A stretch of 64,000 nt of DNA from Palsa-504 sp963844625 (GTDB taxonomy: Bacteria; Actinomycetota; Actinomycetes; Streptosporangiales; Streptosporangiaceae). The translations under genes were made by a program, and so were the position numbers. Numbering within the stretch: the first letter of the stretch is position 1; every line of letters starts with the position of its first letter. The stretch is from the NCBI GenBank assembly GCA_963844625.1, contig CAWJPF010000017.1, forward strand, positions 12,905-76,904, read 5' to 3'. Of this stretch, positions 42,781-50,920 are shown in pieces. The notes beneath the pieces were generated by a model, which was not told where the DNA came from, ran no database searches, and saw only the letters and a program-made list of their open reading frames with translations.

Positions 42781-43977
42781 ATGAGGGCATCGGAGATCCG
42801 TCAGCTGATCCAGATGAAACCGGTCGAGCTCGACGCGACCCGCAGGCGGCTGTCAGCCTGCCACGACATCAGCGATCTGCGCGCGGCGGGGCGCAGGCTC
42901 ACCCCGCGTCCCGTCTTCGATTACGTCGACGGCGGCGCCGACGAAGAGCTGTCACTGGTGGCTAACACCAAGGCGTTCCGGCGGTGGCGGTTTCAGCCGC
43001 GGGCGCTCGTGGACGTGTCGGAACCGGATACGACCGCGCGGTTCCTCGACCGCGTGGTGCCGTTGCCGCTGGCGCTGGCCCCGACCGGGTACACGCGGAT
43101 GATGCACCCGGCCGGCGAGATCGGCGCGGCGCGCTCGGCGCAGCGGCACGGCCTGCCGTACACGCTATCCACGATGGCGACTACCACCATCGAGGATGTC
43201 GCGGCCGCCGCGCAGCCCGATCTGTGGTTCCAGCTTTACATCCTGCGGGATAGCGGGCTGAGCAAGGAAATGGTGGACCGGGCCGCCGCGGCCGGGTACC
43301 GCGTGCTTGTCGTCACCGTGGATTGCTTCGTGACCGGCCACCGGATCAGGGACGAGCGGAACGGGCTGGTCATCCCGCCTGAGCTCACCGCGCGGACGCT
43401 GGTCAGCATCGCGGGCAAGCCGGGCTACTGGGTGCGGATGCTGCGCAACCCGGCCATCGACTTCGCTAATTTCGGCGGGCGCCCGGCGGCGAGCATCGAG
43501 GGCACCGGATCGCTGTTCAACCCGGGCATTGACTGGGACGACATTGCCGAGCTGCGGGACAGGTGGCCGGGCCAGCTCGTCATCAAAGGCCCGCTCAGGC
43601 CCGCGGATGCCCAGCGCGCGGTCTCCCTGGGAGCAGACGGCCTGCAGCTGTCCAACCACGGCGGGCGCCAGCTCGACCGGACGGTACCGCCGGTCGACCT
43701 GATCGCCCCGGTGCGGGAAGCGGTCGGGCCCGACGTGTCGATCCTGGTCGATTCGGGGGTCCGGCACGGTTCCGACATCGCGGTGGCGCTGGCGCTCGGC
43801 GCCGACGCCTGCGCAGTCGGGCGCGCCTACCTGTACGGCATCATGGCCGGCGGCGAGCCGGGCGTGGACAAGGCCCTGGACATCCTGACCCACCAGTTCA
43901 AGCGGACCTTGCAGCTGCTCGGCGTGGGTTCGGCGGCCGAGCTGCGCTCGGCTGGGCCTGAGATTCTTACATCGTGA
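42781..43977 (+). CDS. FMN-dependent alpha-hydroxy-acid dehydrogenase/oxidase (LldD/MftD-like)
   Basis: 398 residues from ATG 42781. PRPVFDYVDGGADEELSL is the conserved opening; LAPTGYTRMMHPAGEIGAARSA binds FMN. LVVTVDCFVTGHRIRDERNG and LQLSNHGGRQLDRTVPP hold the catalytic His and Arg, and ILVDSGVRHGSDIAVALALGADACAVGRAYLYG ends the FMN site. It oxidises L-lactate or another 2-hydroxy acid. Length and VFDYVDGG favour the MftD/LldD branch used in mycofactocin loci, but no mycofactocin genes are visible. The gene overlaps the LysE-type gene by 4 bases, so the pair is co-transcribed. Confidence 0.9.
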   Translation: MRASEIRQLIQMKPVELDATRRRLSACHDISDLRAAGRRLTPRPVFDYVDGGADEELSLVANTKAFRRWRFQPRALVDVSEPDTTARFLDRVVPLPLALAPTGYTRMMHPAGEIGAARSAQRHGLPYTLSTMATTTIEDVAAAAQPDLWFQLYILRDSGLSKEMVDRAAAAGYRVLVVTVDCFVTGHRIRDERNGLVIPPELTARTLVSIAGKPGYWVRMLRNPAIDFANFGGRPAASIEGTGSLFNPGIDWDDIAELRDRWPGQLVIKGPLRPADAQRAVSLGADGLQLSNHGGRQLDRTVPPVDLIAPVREAVGPDVSILVDSGVRHGSDIAVALALGADACAVGRAYLYGIMAGGEPGVDKALDILTHQFKRTLQLLGVGSAAELRSAGPEILTS

Positions 43978-44612
43978 TTTCCGGCGGACAGCTGCTCGGC
44001 TTCACGCTGGCTTCGCTGGTCCTGATCGTCATCCCGGGGCCAGGGGTGCTGTTCATCGTGGGACGCGCGCTGGCGCACGGGCGCCGCACTGCGCTGGCCA
44101 CGGCCTGCGGCCACGCCGCGGGCAACTACGTGGTGGCGGCGGGCGTGGCGGTCGGGCTGGGCGCGCTGCTGCAGCGCTCGGCTTCGGCGTTCGTGGTCGT
44201 CAAGGTGGCCGGAGCCTTGTACCTGGTGTGGCTCGGCGTCCATGCGATACGCCAGCGGAAGTCGCTAGCCGATGCGTTTGCCGTGGCTGGGGAACCGCGA
44301 GGAGGCTGGCGTGCGCTGCGGGACGGGATCGTCGTGGGCGTGACCAACCCGAAGAGCTACATCTTGTTCGGCGCGATCCTGCCGCAGTTCGTGGACCGCG
44401 CGGCCGGGAACGTTCCGGCTCAGATGCTGCTGCTTTCCCTGGTCTCGGTGGCCATCGGCGCGGTCTCCGACTGTGGCTGGGGGTTCGCGGCGAGCGCGGT
44501 GCGAGGCTGGTTCGGGCGCTCGCCGCGTCGCTTCGAGTTGGTCGGCGGGGCGGGCGGCCTCGCGATGATCGGCGTCGGGGTCACGGTGGCGGTCACCGGC
44601 CGCGCGAGCTGA
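43974..44612 (+). CDS. LysE family translocator
   Basis: 212 residues from GTG 43974, overlapping the preceding stop (GTGA). LysE/RhtB marks: LVLIVIPGPGVLFIVGRALAHGRR, GHAAGNYVVAAG, GALYLVWLGVHAIRQ and GVTNPKSYILFGAILPQFVD. Six membrane helices. These export amino acids or small metabolites. Coupled with a hydroxyacid oxidase, it may remove the product or substrate of that enzyme; that is inferred from position only. Confidence 0.9.
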   Translation: MISGGQLLGFTLASLVLIVIPGPGVLFIVGRALAHGRRTALATACGHAAGNYVVAAGVAVGLGALLQRSASAFVVVKVAGALYLVWLGVHAIRQRKSLADAFAVAGEPRGGWRALRDGIVVGVTNPKSYILFGAILPQFVDRAAGNVPAQMLLLSLVSVAIGAVSDCGWGFAASAVRGWFGRSPRRFELVGGAGGLAMIGVGVTVAVTGRAS

Positions 44613-44617
44613 AGGTA

Positions 44618-45251
44618 GTGTACTTGCGGCCGTCGGGTCACAAACTGGTCTCAATCGGTGACGGCGGCGTCTCGGGGTCGAGCCTCGGCGCGGTCGGGGC
44701 CGCGCTTGAGGCGGCCGTGCAGACCGGTGACCGGCAGGTCCAGGAACAGCTGGCGGCCGGATTCGCCGAAGTTGGGGAGCAGTTCGGCGAGTTCGCCTTC
44801 GTGCTGACGGATCTACGGGATGAACTGCGGCTGATCCAGGACGGGGTAAACGAGCAGAGCGGGCGGTCGCGGCTGGCGACAGATCTGCTGTATCAGCAGG
44901 GGACCGACATCCGGTCGCTGCTGGACATAGTGTCCGCGCTTGACCTGCGCGCCCGCGACGGCCCCGACCAGGGCAGCCACTCAGACGGCGGGCCGCGGTG
45001 GACCGGCGGGTGCCCCTACCGGGGGCGGGTGCCGTTCACCGAGGCCGACGCGCAGGTCTTCTACGGACGTCAGCACGGACGGCACGACCATGGCCAGGGG
45101 CAGCACCGACGGAACGGTTCAGTTGTGGGACGTCGCCTATGCGCGGGATACCGTCCGGTATCTGTGCGCCGCGGCCGGACGCTCGCTCACCCGCGCCGAA
45201 TGGGCCAGCTACGTGGGCAACGGCGTGGCCTACCAGAACGTCTGCCCCTGA
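44618..45251 (+). pseudogene. nSTAND/WD40 gene remnant with internal deletion and frameshift
   Basis: From GTG 44618 a frame encodes about 150 residues: a coiled AVQTGDRQVQEQLAAGFAEVGEQFGEF, RSLLDIVSALD and then GCPYRGRVPFTEADAQVFYGR, the usual entrance of actinobacterial nSTAND NTPase domains. Near 45070 this text ends and, in another frame, the last WD40 blade of such proteins follows: ARGSTDGTVQLWDV and RYLCAAAGRSLTRAEWASYV, then a stop at 45249. The whole ATPase and propeller middle (normally about 1000 residues) is missing. So a large internal deletion joined head to tail out of frame. Confidence 0.8.
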
Positions 45252-45791
45252 TGGGCCCGCTGTGGCCGGAGCCGTAGCACCACGGCCCGTTCGAACGGGC
45301 CTTGGTTTCAGCCCGCGTCAACCCTCAACGGAGGCGGTGGTGCCAGTGTGAGCTATGAGGCCCGGGCGAGGCGTGATGCGCCCGGCCCCGGGGAAGATCG
45401 CGGGGATCCGGACTCCGCCGTGGATCGGGTGTGTCTGCATCTCTGAAAGTCTCCGCGTAGCGGGAATCCTCCGCGCAAAAGGGCCGGGCATCGGTCATGC
45501 CTGCGCGAGAACGCGCGGATGGGACCAGCGGGGCCAGCGGGCCAGCGGGGCCGGCCCGGCAGCATCGCCGCGCGGCCGTCGGCGCCGCGGGCCTGGCCCG
45601 GGGGGGCGTAGGCCGGCCGCCAGGGCGCTGCGCGGCGTCCCGCCGAAATAAGCCAGCCGGGTCCGTTCGGATCAAAATCTTTGGCTGCTGTCCGACGGAG
45701 TCGCGGCAGGTCGGCGGTGAGGATGACGGCCAGGACGAGCAGCGTGTCTCGGGCCAGCCAGGACGGCGTTTTCACCGACATTCCGACGTGG
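45252..45791. other. 540-bp region without a supportable gene
   Basis: High-GC DNA with simple GGCC/GCGGGG repeats around 45530-45610 and no frame with family similarity. A minus-strand frame (to 45353) begins inside the M1 peptidase gene and has one hydrophobic stretch, but no ribosome site and a Pro/Arg/Ala-rich tail. Probably debris beside the broken WD40 gene plus the transcription end of the eight-gene operon. Confidence 0.55.
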
Positions 45792-47042
45792 TCACTCGTC
45801 GTCGTCCCGTTCGGCCGGGACAAGGGACTCGGCGGCCCATTCGCGGAGGTCGTGTTGGCTGGCCTGCGACCAGTAGCGGACTAGGTCATCTTGGGTCGCA
45901 TGGCCGTGGGCGTGGTGGTGCAGGAGGGTGCTCAGGCCGTCGATGACCGCTGGCTGCCCGATGAGGTCTTCCAGGTCCCTGATAGCGGCGGCGTCCCTGG
46001 CGTAGTAGTCGTCGGGTAGCGCCGCGGACGTCGACGCCGCCCACGGCGTGGTGCCTGGGAAGATCTCGGCCAGCGCGGTCCGGCTGATGTAGGTCGTAAG
46101 GGCCTCGTCGAGCCACATCTGATCGCGGGGCATCGTCACCAGGCTGCCGAACCACGCGTGAGCAAGCTCGTGGGCCACCACCGTCGCCACGTACAGGGCG
46201 CTGCTGGCATGCGGACTTGGTTCGAGAACCTGATCCTGGATGAGGATCAGGCCAGGGACCGAATACGCCAGGGCCGGGGATATCGGACCGAATACCAGGT
46301 CGCACTTTCCATACGGATAAGGCACCCGGAGGGTGCTTTCGTAGAAATGCAGTGCCTGCCGCAGCAAATCCGTGATCAGTCCTGGTTCGCCGAACGCGGC
46401 GGCCGAGGGGACGGCCTGGACGGTCACCGGAAGCGGAGGAGCGCCGTCGCGCCCGACGGTGAGAGCCGATCCCGAGAGGGAGCCCGCGCAGAACCTGGAC
46501 AGCCAGGGCGGGATCGGGGCGGTGGGCGCGAACCGCCAGATTCCTGGCTCACCTGCTGGCGGGCGGGATACCGCGGGCGCGTTGGCCAGGCACGACCATC
46601 CGGCCGGGGCGTTGACCGAGAGCGTGAACGGAGCTCGCAGGTCGTGGCGGTCGAAGCAGCAGAAGATGCGGGGAGCGCCCCGGGCGGAAGCCTTGCTGTA
46701 CACGAAGGCGCTGCCGTCCCGGGCATCGGTCACATGGTGCAGGCCGTCAGGCCCTGATGCGTAGGCGAACTCTGCCTCAACGGCCAGGAGATTTTCGTTG
46801 GCTATCGCGGGCAAATCGAGGCGGCCATCGCGGAAGGTGGCGGCCGGGTCGAGGTCGGCGCCGTTCAGCATCGCGCGCTCGATGCGTACCGCGTGCAGAT
46901 CGGCGAAGGTGGCGGCGCCCGGTTTCCGGCAGCGGAAACTCACTTCGGTCCGGGACCAGAACGTCTCCGGGCCGCGGGTGAGATCCAGGGCCAGGTCGTA
47001 CGACAGGACGTCGAGGATCCGGTCCGGATCCGACGACGTCAT
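45792..47042 (-). CDS. Short M1-type (gluzincin) aminopeptidase
   Basis: 416 residues from ATG 47042, overlapping the LspA stop (ATGA). Residues 10-200 are a beta-rich M1 N-terminal domain; then HELAHAWFGSLVTM (His-291, Glu-292, His-295) and WLDEALTTY with Glu-313 complete the zinc site. The helix between is one residue shorter than usual (HEXXH-x17-E rather than x18). The exopeptidase GxMEN motif is not present (ALAYSVPG stands there) and the C-terminal helical domain of full-length M1 enzymes is absent. It may therefore work as an aminopeptidase of limited range or as a scaffold. Last gene of the eight-gene operon. Confidence 0.8.
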   Translation of the reverse strand: MTSSDPDRILDVLSYDLALDLTRGPETFWSRTEVSFRCRKPGAATFADLHAVRIERAMLNGADLDPAATFRDGRLDLPAIANENLLAVEAEFAYASGPDGLHHVTDARDGSAFVYSKASARGAPRIFCCFDRHDLRAPFTLSVNAPAGWSCLANAPAVSRPPAGEPGIWRFAPTAPIPPWLSRFCAGSLSGSALTVGRDGAPPLPVTVQAVPSAAAFGEPGLITDLLRQALHFYESTLRVPYPYGKCDLVFGPISPALAYSVPGLILIQDQVLEPSPHASSALYVATVVAHELAHAWFGSLVTMPRDQMWLDEALTTYISRTALAEIFPGTTPWAASTSAALPDDYYARDAAAIRDLEDLIGQPAVIDGLSTLLHHHAHGHATQDDLVRYWSQASQHDLREWAAESLVPAERDDDE

Positions 47043-47650
47043 GACGGGCTGCGGTCCCGGTCCCCGACCCGCCCGGTGCCGGCACCGTCCGCGGGGTGCG
47101 CGGGGGACGTGCCGTCGATCCGGACACCACGGACCGCCAGTGCGGCGATGAGGACGGCCGCGCAGGTGATGGCCGCGTCGGCGAGGTTGAACGTCCACGG
47201 GAAATGGGGCAGGTTGATCCAGTCGACGACCTGGCCCCGCAGCGGGCCGGGAGCCCGGAACAGCCGGTCGCCGAGGTTTCCCATCGCCCCGCCGAGAAGC
47301 AGGCCGAGGGCGATCGTCCAGGCCACGCTGCACAATTGCCTGGCCTTGCGGATGATGGCAATGATGACGCCGCACACGATCAGGGCGATGACGGCCGTAT
47401 AGGACGTGCCGAGACCGAACGCGGCTCCGGCGTTGAAGGTGAGGCCCAGCGTGATCAGCCCGTGCAGCAGTTTGACGGGCGGATGCCCCGCCAGCTTCTC
47501 GAGCACGACGGCCTTTGAGAACACGTCAACCGCCAGCACCGTGAGGGCGACCGCGAACATGTCCGCGAGAGCGCGCACCCGCAGCGCCCGCTGGTGAGCG
47601 GGGTCGACGGTCATCCGGGGCCGAGTCCCCGGTTCAGAAGGGGCGGTCAT
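47039..47650 (-). CDS. lspA: Lipoprotein signal peptidase (signal peptidase II)
   Basis: 203 residues from ATG 47650. Four membrane helices with the paired catalytic aspartates: GGAMGNLGDRLFR (Asp-128) and WTFNLADAAI (Asp-158). LTFNAGAAFGLG is the conserved NxGxxFG loop. It removes signal peptides from prolipoproteins at the membrane. It overlaps both the tricorn gene (stop 47647) and the M1 gene by 4 bases. Such an operon position is unusual for lspA, which normally sits by rluD or ileS, so this is probably a second, specialised copy. Confidence 0.92.
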   Translation of the reverse strand: MTAPSEPGTRPRMTVDPAHQRALRVRALADMFAVALTVLAVDVFSKAVVLEKLAGHPPVKLLHGLITLGLTFNAGAAFGLGTSYTAVIALIVCGVIIAIIRKARQLCSVAWTIALGLLLGGAMGNLGDRLFRAPGPLRGQVVDWINLPHFPWTFNLADAAITCAAVLIAALAVRGVRIDGTSPAHPADGAGTGRVGDRDRSPS

Positions 47651-50600
47651 GACGCTCGAGGAGGCAGCGGGCGGCGGGACTTGACCGGGCCGGCGGAGAT
47701 GTCCGGGGGAACCGGGGGCGGCTGCTTATCCAGGGCCTCGACAGCCAGTTCGACCGCGGTCTCCAGCTGCGGGTCCCGGCCGGCGGCCCAGTCGTCAGGG
47801 GTGATCAGCACCTCCACGTCCGGGTCGACGCCGTAGTTCTCCACGCCCCAGCCGTACTCGTTGAACGAGAACGCGTACCTGGGCACGGTGATGCTGGTGC
47901 CGTCGACGAGGCCCTGATAGCCCTCGATGCCGATCACGCCGCCCCAGGTGCGGGTGCCGACCACCGGACCGAGGCCGAGCAGCCGGATCGCCGCCGTGAC
48001 GATGTCGCCGTCGGATCCGGCGAACTCGTCCGCTACGGTGACGAGCGGCCCGCGCCGCGCCTCCTCCGGGTAAGTCGCCGGGCGCAGCCAGCGTCCCATG
48101 CCCCAGGCGATGACGCGGCGGGAGAGCTTCTCCACGATCAGCTGGGAGATGTGGCCGCCGCTGTTCCCGCGCACGTCGAAGATCAGCCCGTCGCGGGCCA
48201 TCTCCGTTCGCATGTCGCGGTGGAAATGCGCCCAGCCCTCCCCCATCATGTCCGGGATATGCAGGTAACCCAGGCGCCCGTCGCTAAGCTCGCGCACCAT
48301 CCGGCGACGGCCTGACACCCAGTCCTGGTACCGCAGCCGCCGCTCGCCTCGCAGCGGCACCACGACCACCCGGCGCAGCGGGGAGGGGGCGGGGCCGGCG
48401 GCGGCGGGGGCCGGGTCGCTGGCGGCGGGGGCGGCGGCGGAGGTGGCCGGGGACTGGGACCGGATGGTCAGCTCTACCGGCTTGCCCGCGGTGCCGGCGA
48501 GGAGCGGCCAGGGGCCTCGTACCGGGTCGACCCGCAGGCCGTCGACGGCTACGATCTCGTCGCCGGCCACGACGGCGACACCGGGGGCGGCCAGCGGCGA
48601 CCGCGCCCGCGGGTCCGAGGACTCGCCCGGGAGCACCCGGTCCACCAGCCAGCGGCCCGTGCGGTCACGTGAGATGTCCGCGCCAAGCTGCCCCACCGGG
48701 GCGTATTTCCCGCCCCCGTGGCTCGCCGCGCTCACGTACGCGTGGGACGTGCCGAGTTCGCCGAGCAGGTCCCAGAGCAGGTCGGCGAAGTCGGCGGAAC
48801 TGCGGATCCGGTCCAGCAGCGGCCGGTACTCCTCGAGCATGCCCGCCCAGTCCACTCCGGACATGTCGGGAACCCAGAAGTCCCGCCGCATGAACCGGCC
48901 GGCCTCGGTATAGGCGTGCTGCCACAGGGCGGCCGGATCGGCCTGGAATCTGGCCCGGGACTCGTCGACGATCACGACATCACCCGAATCGTCCTGCTTG
49001 CGCGCCGACGGCATAACCCGCAGTCCATCGTCCTGCACCACGAGCCGGGTGCCGTCGCCGCTGACGCGGAACCAGTCGACGCCGCCCGCTAGCTCTTTGA
49101 CCTCGCGTTTACCTAGGTCAAAGCGCTGAAGGGCGGAGCGAGGCCGGTCGTCGTCCAGGTCCGCCCCACCCTCGCCGAGCACACCGGTCACCGGGGCCCG
49201 CAGCCACACCAGGCCGCCCTTGACCGCCCGCAAGCTGCGGTAGCGTGCCTCTTCCACCGGAACGGGCACCACTCGTTCCGGCAGGCCGGCGGCATCGATC
49301 GTGACGGTCACGCCGTCGGCGGAATCCTCGGCCGGTTCCTGGCTCACCGGGCGTCCCTCGGGCGTCGGCCCGAACGGCGACGGGGTATCCGCCGCGAGCG
49401 GCACCAGGTACGGACGGCTGCCGAACGGGAACGACAGGTCGAACGTGTGCGTGTCGTAGACCGGGTCGAACGTGCGCTGGGACAGGAAGGCCAGGTAAAG
49501 GCCGTCGGTGGTGAACACCGGGTTGGTGTCGGCGAACCGCCCGTCGGTCACGTCGACGACCTCGCGGTCCGCGATCCTGGCCATCCGGATCCGGGCCAGC
49601 GGCCTCAGCTCCGGTGAGGACCAGGCCAGCCAGGCTGAGTCCGGCGACCAGGACAGCCCGTCGACGGATCCGTCTTCGGCCGCCGCCAGCTCGGTGACCT
49701 GCCCCGACGCCACGTCCACGACCAGCAGCCTGCCGTCATGCGCCGCCGCCGCGACGTATCCCCCGTCGGGGGACGCGGCCAGGTGAACGACATGACCGAT
49801 GAGGCCGTCGGCGATCCGGACGGTCTCCGCCTCGCCCGTCACGGCCCCGATCTCCAGCGCGTCGGCCCGGGATGCGTCGGTGACCCACACCACACGGCCG
49901 GTCTCGCCGAGCACGCGGGGCAGCCGGCCGCGGGCGTCGGGATCGACCAGCAGCGCACGAGCGGGGCCGTCCTTATGCGTTAGCCAGTGCACCGTGCCCC
50001 GCACCTCGACCACGCTGGCCTGACCCGTCCGGTCGCAATCCAGCCCGCCCAGGTGATCCTTGGCCGAGATCAGCCGCGGCGCCCGGCCCGCGGCCGGGGA
50101 GCCGAGCGTCACCTCGACCCGCCGCGGCTCGGGCGCGTCCGGGCCATCCAGCACCCAGAGGTCACCGGCCACGTGGTAGACGATCCGCTGCCCGTCCGTG
50201 CTGGGGTTCCTGACGTACATGCCGTCGTGGTCGGTGTGCCGCCTGACCCCGGTGCCGTCGAGCGCCGCCGAGTAGATGTTGCCGGTGCCCTCGTGGTCAG
50301 ACAGGAAGAACAGCCGCCCGCCGATCAGCATCGGGCTGGCCAGCTGACCGCCCAGCTCCGCCAGGACCCGGGTGAACAGGGGGTCCTGCTCGGTAGCGGT
50401 CCACAGGCGGCCGACCCGGCCGCCGCGGTAGCGCTTCCAGAACGCGGGTTCGCCGGCCACGCTCCCGGTAAGCAGGACGGTGCCCGCCTGCTCGATGGCC
50501 ACGTCGTTGACCGCGCCGAACGGCAGCAGGCGAGGCGGCGCGCCCTCGTCCCGCCGGCCGGGGACGGCGTACGCCCGCCGGTATTTCATGGCCAGCTGGC

Positions 50601-50920
50601 CGGCCGAGCTGATGGCCAGCACATCACCGCCGGCGGTCCACCCGGTGACCCTGGTCTGCGGATCACCCCAGTAGGTCAGCCTGCTCGCCTCGCTGCCTTC
50701 GGTGTCGGCCGCATATACCTCGGGGTTGCCGTCCCGGCCGCTGGTCCAGGCCACCCTGGTCCCGTCGCGAGAAAACCGCGGGTAGCTCACGGGCGCCTCG
50801 TCGGCAGACAGGCGCCAGGCGCGGCCTCCATCAGCGGGCGCGAGCCAGAACGTCGTCCCCGGCGACGAAGGTGACCAGGTCACCGTCAACGTGCGGGTAG
50901 CGCAGGTAGGGGGACGTCAT
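47647..50920 (-). pseudogene. Tricorn protease homologue 1, frameshifted near the N-terminus
   Basis: About 1090 residues. The family start MTSPYLRYPH begins at ATG 50920, overlapping the stop of homologue 2 (ATGA). After VTFVAGDDV the frame runs into a stop; one extra A (50849-50850) is the cause, because the paralogue reads GCCAGACGT at the same place and this gene GCCAGAACGT. From there the other frame is intact to 47647. It encodes two beta-propellers, a helical bundle with GTSHAYV (catalytic His), a PDZ domain and the serine protease core with EFAGSDGDIVTAA (Ser-Asp) and VENYGVDPDVEV (Glu). A TTG at 50889 could in principle rescue translation of nearly the whole protein. Sequencing error cannot be excluded. 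Confidence 0.85.

Noticed and set aside
45353..45823. Minus-strand frame of 156 codons after the M1 peptidase gene
   Set aside because: Starts inside the peptidase gene without a ribosome site; after one hydrophobic stretch it turns into Pro/Arg/Ala-rich filler with no relatives I recognise.
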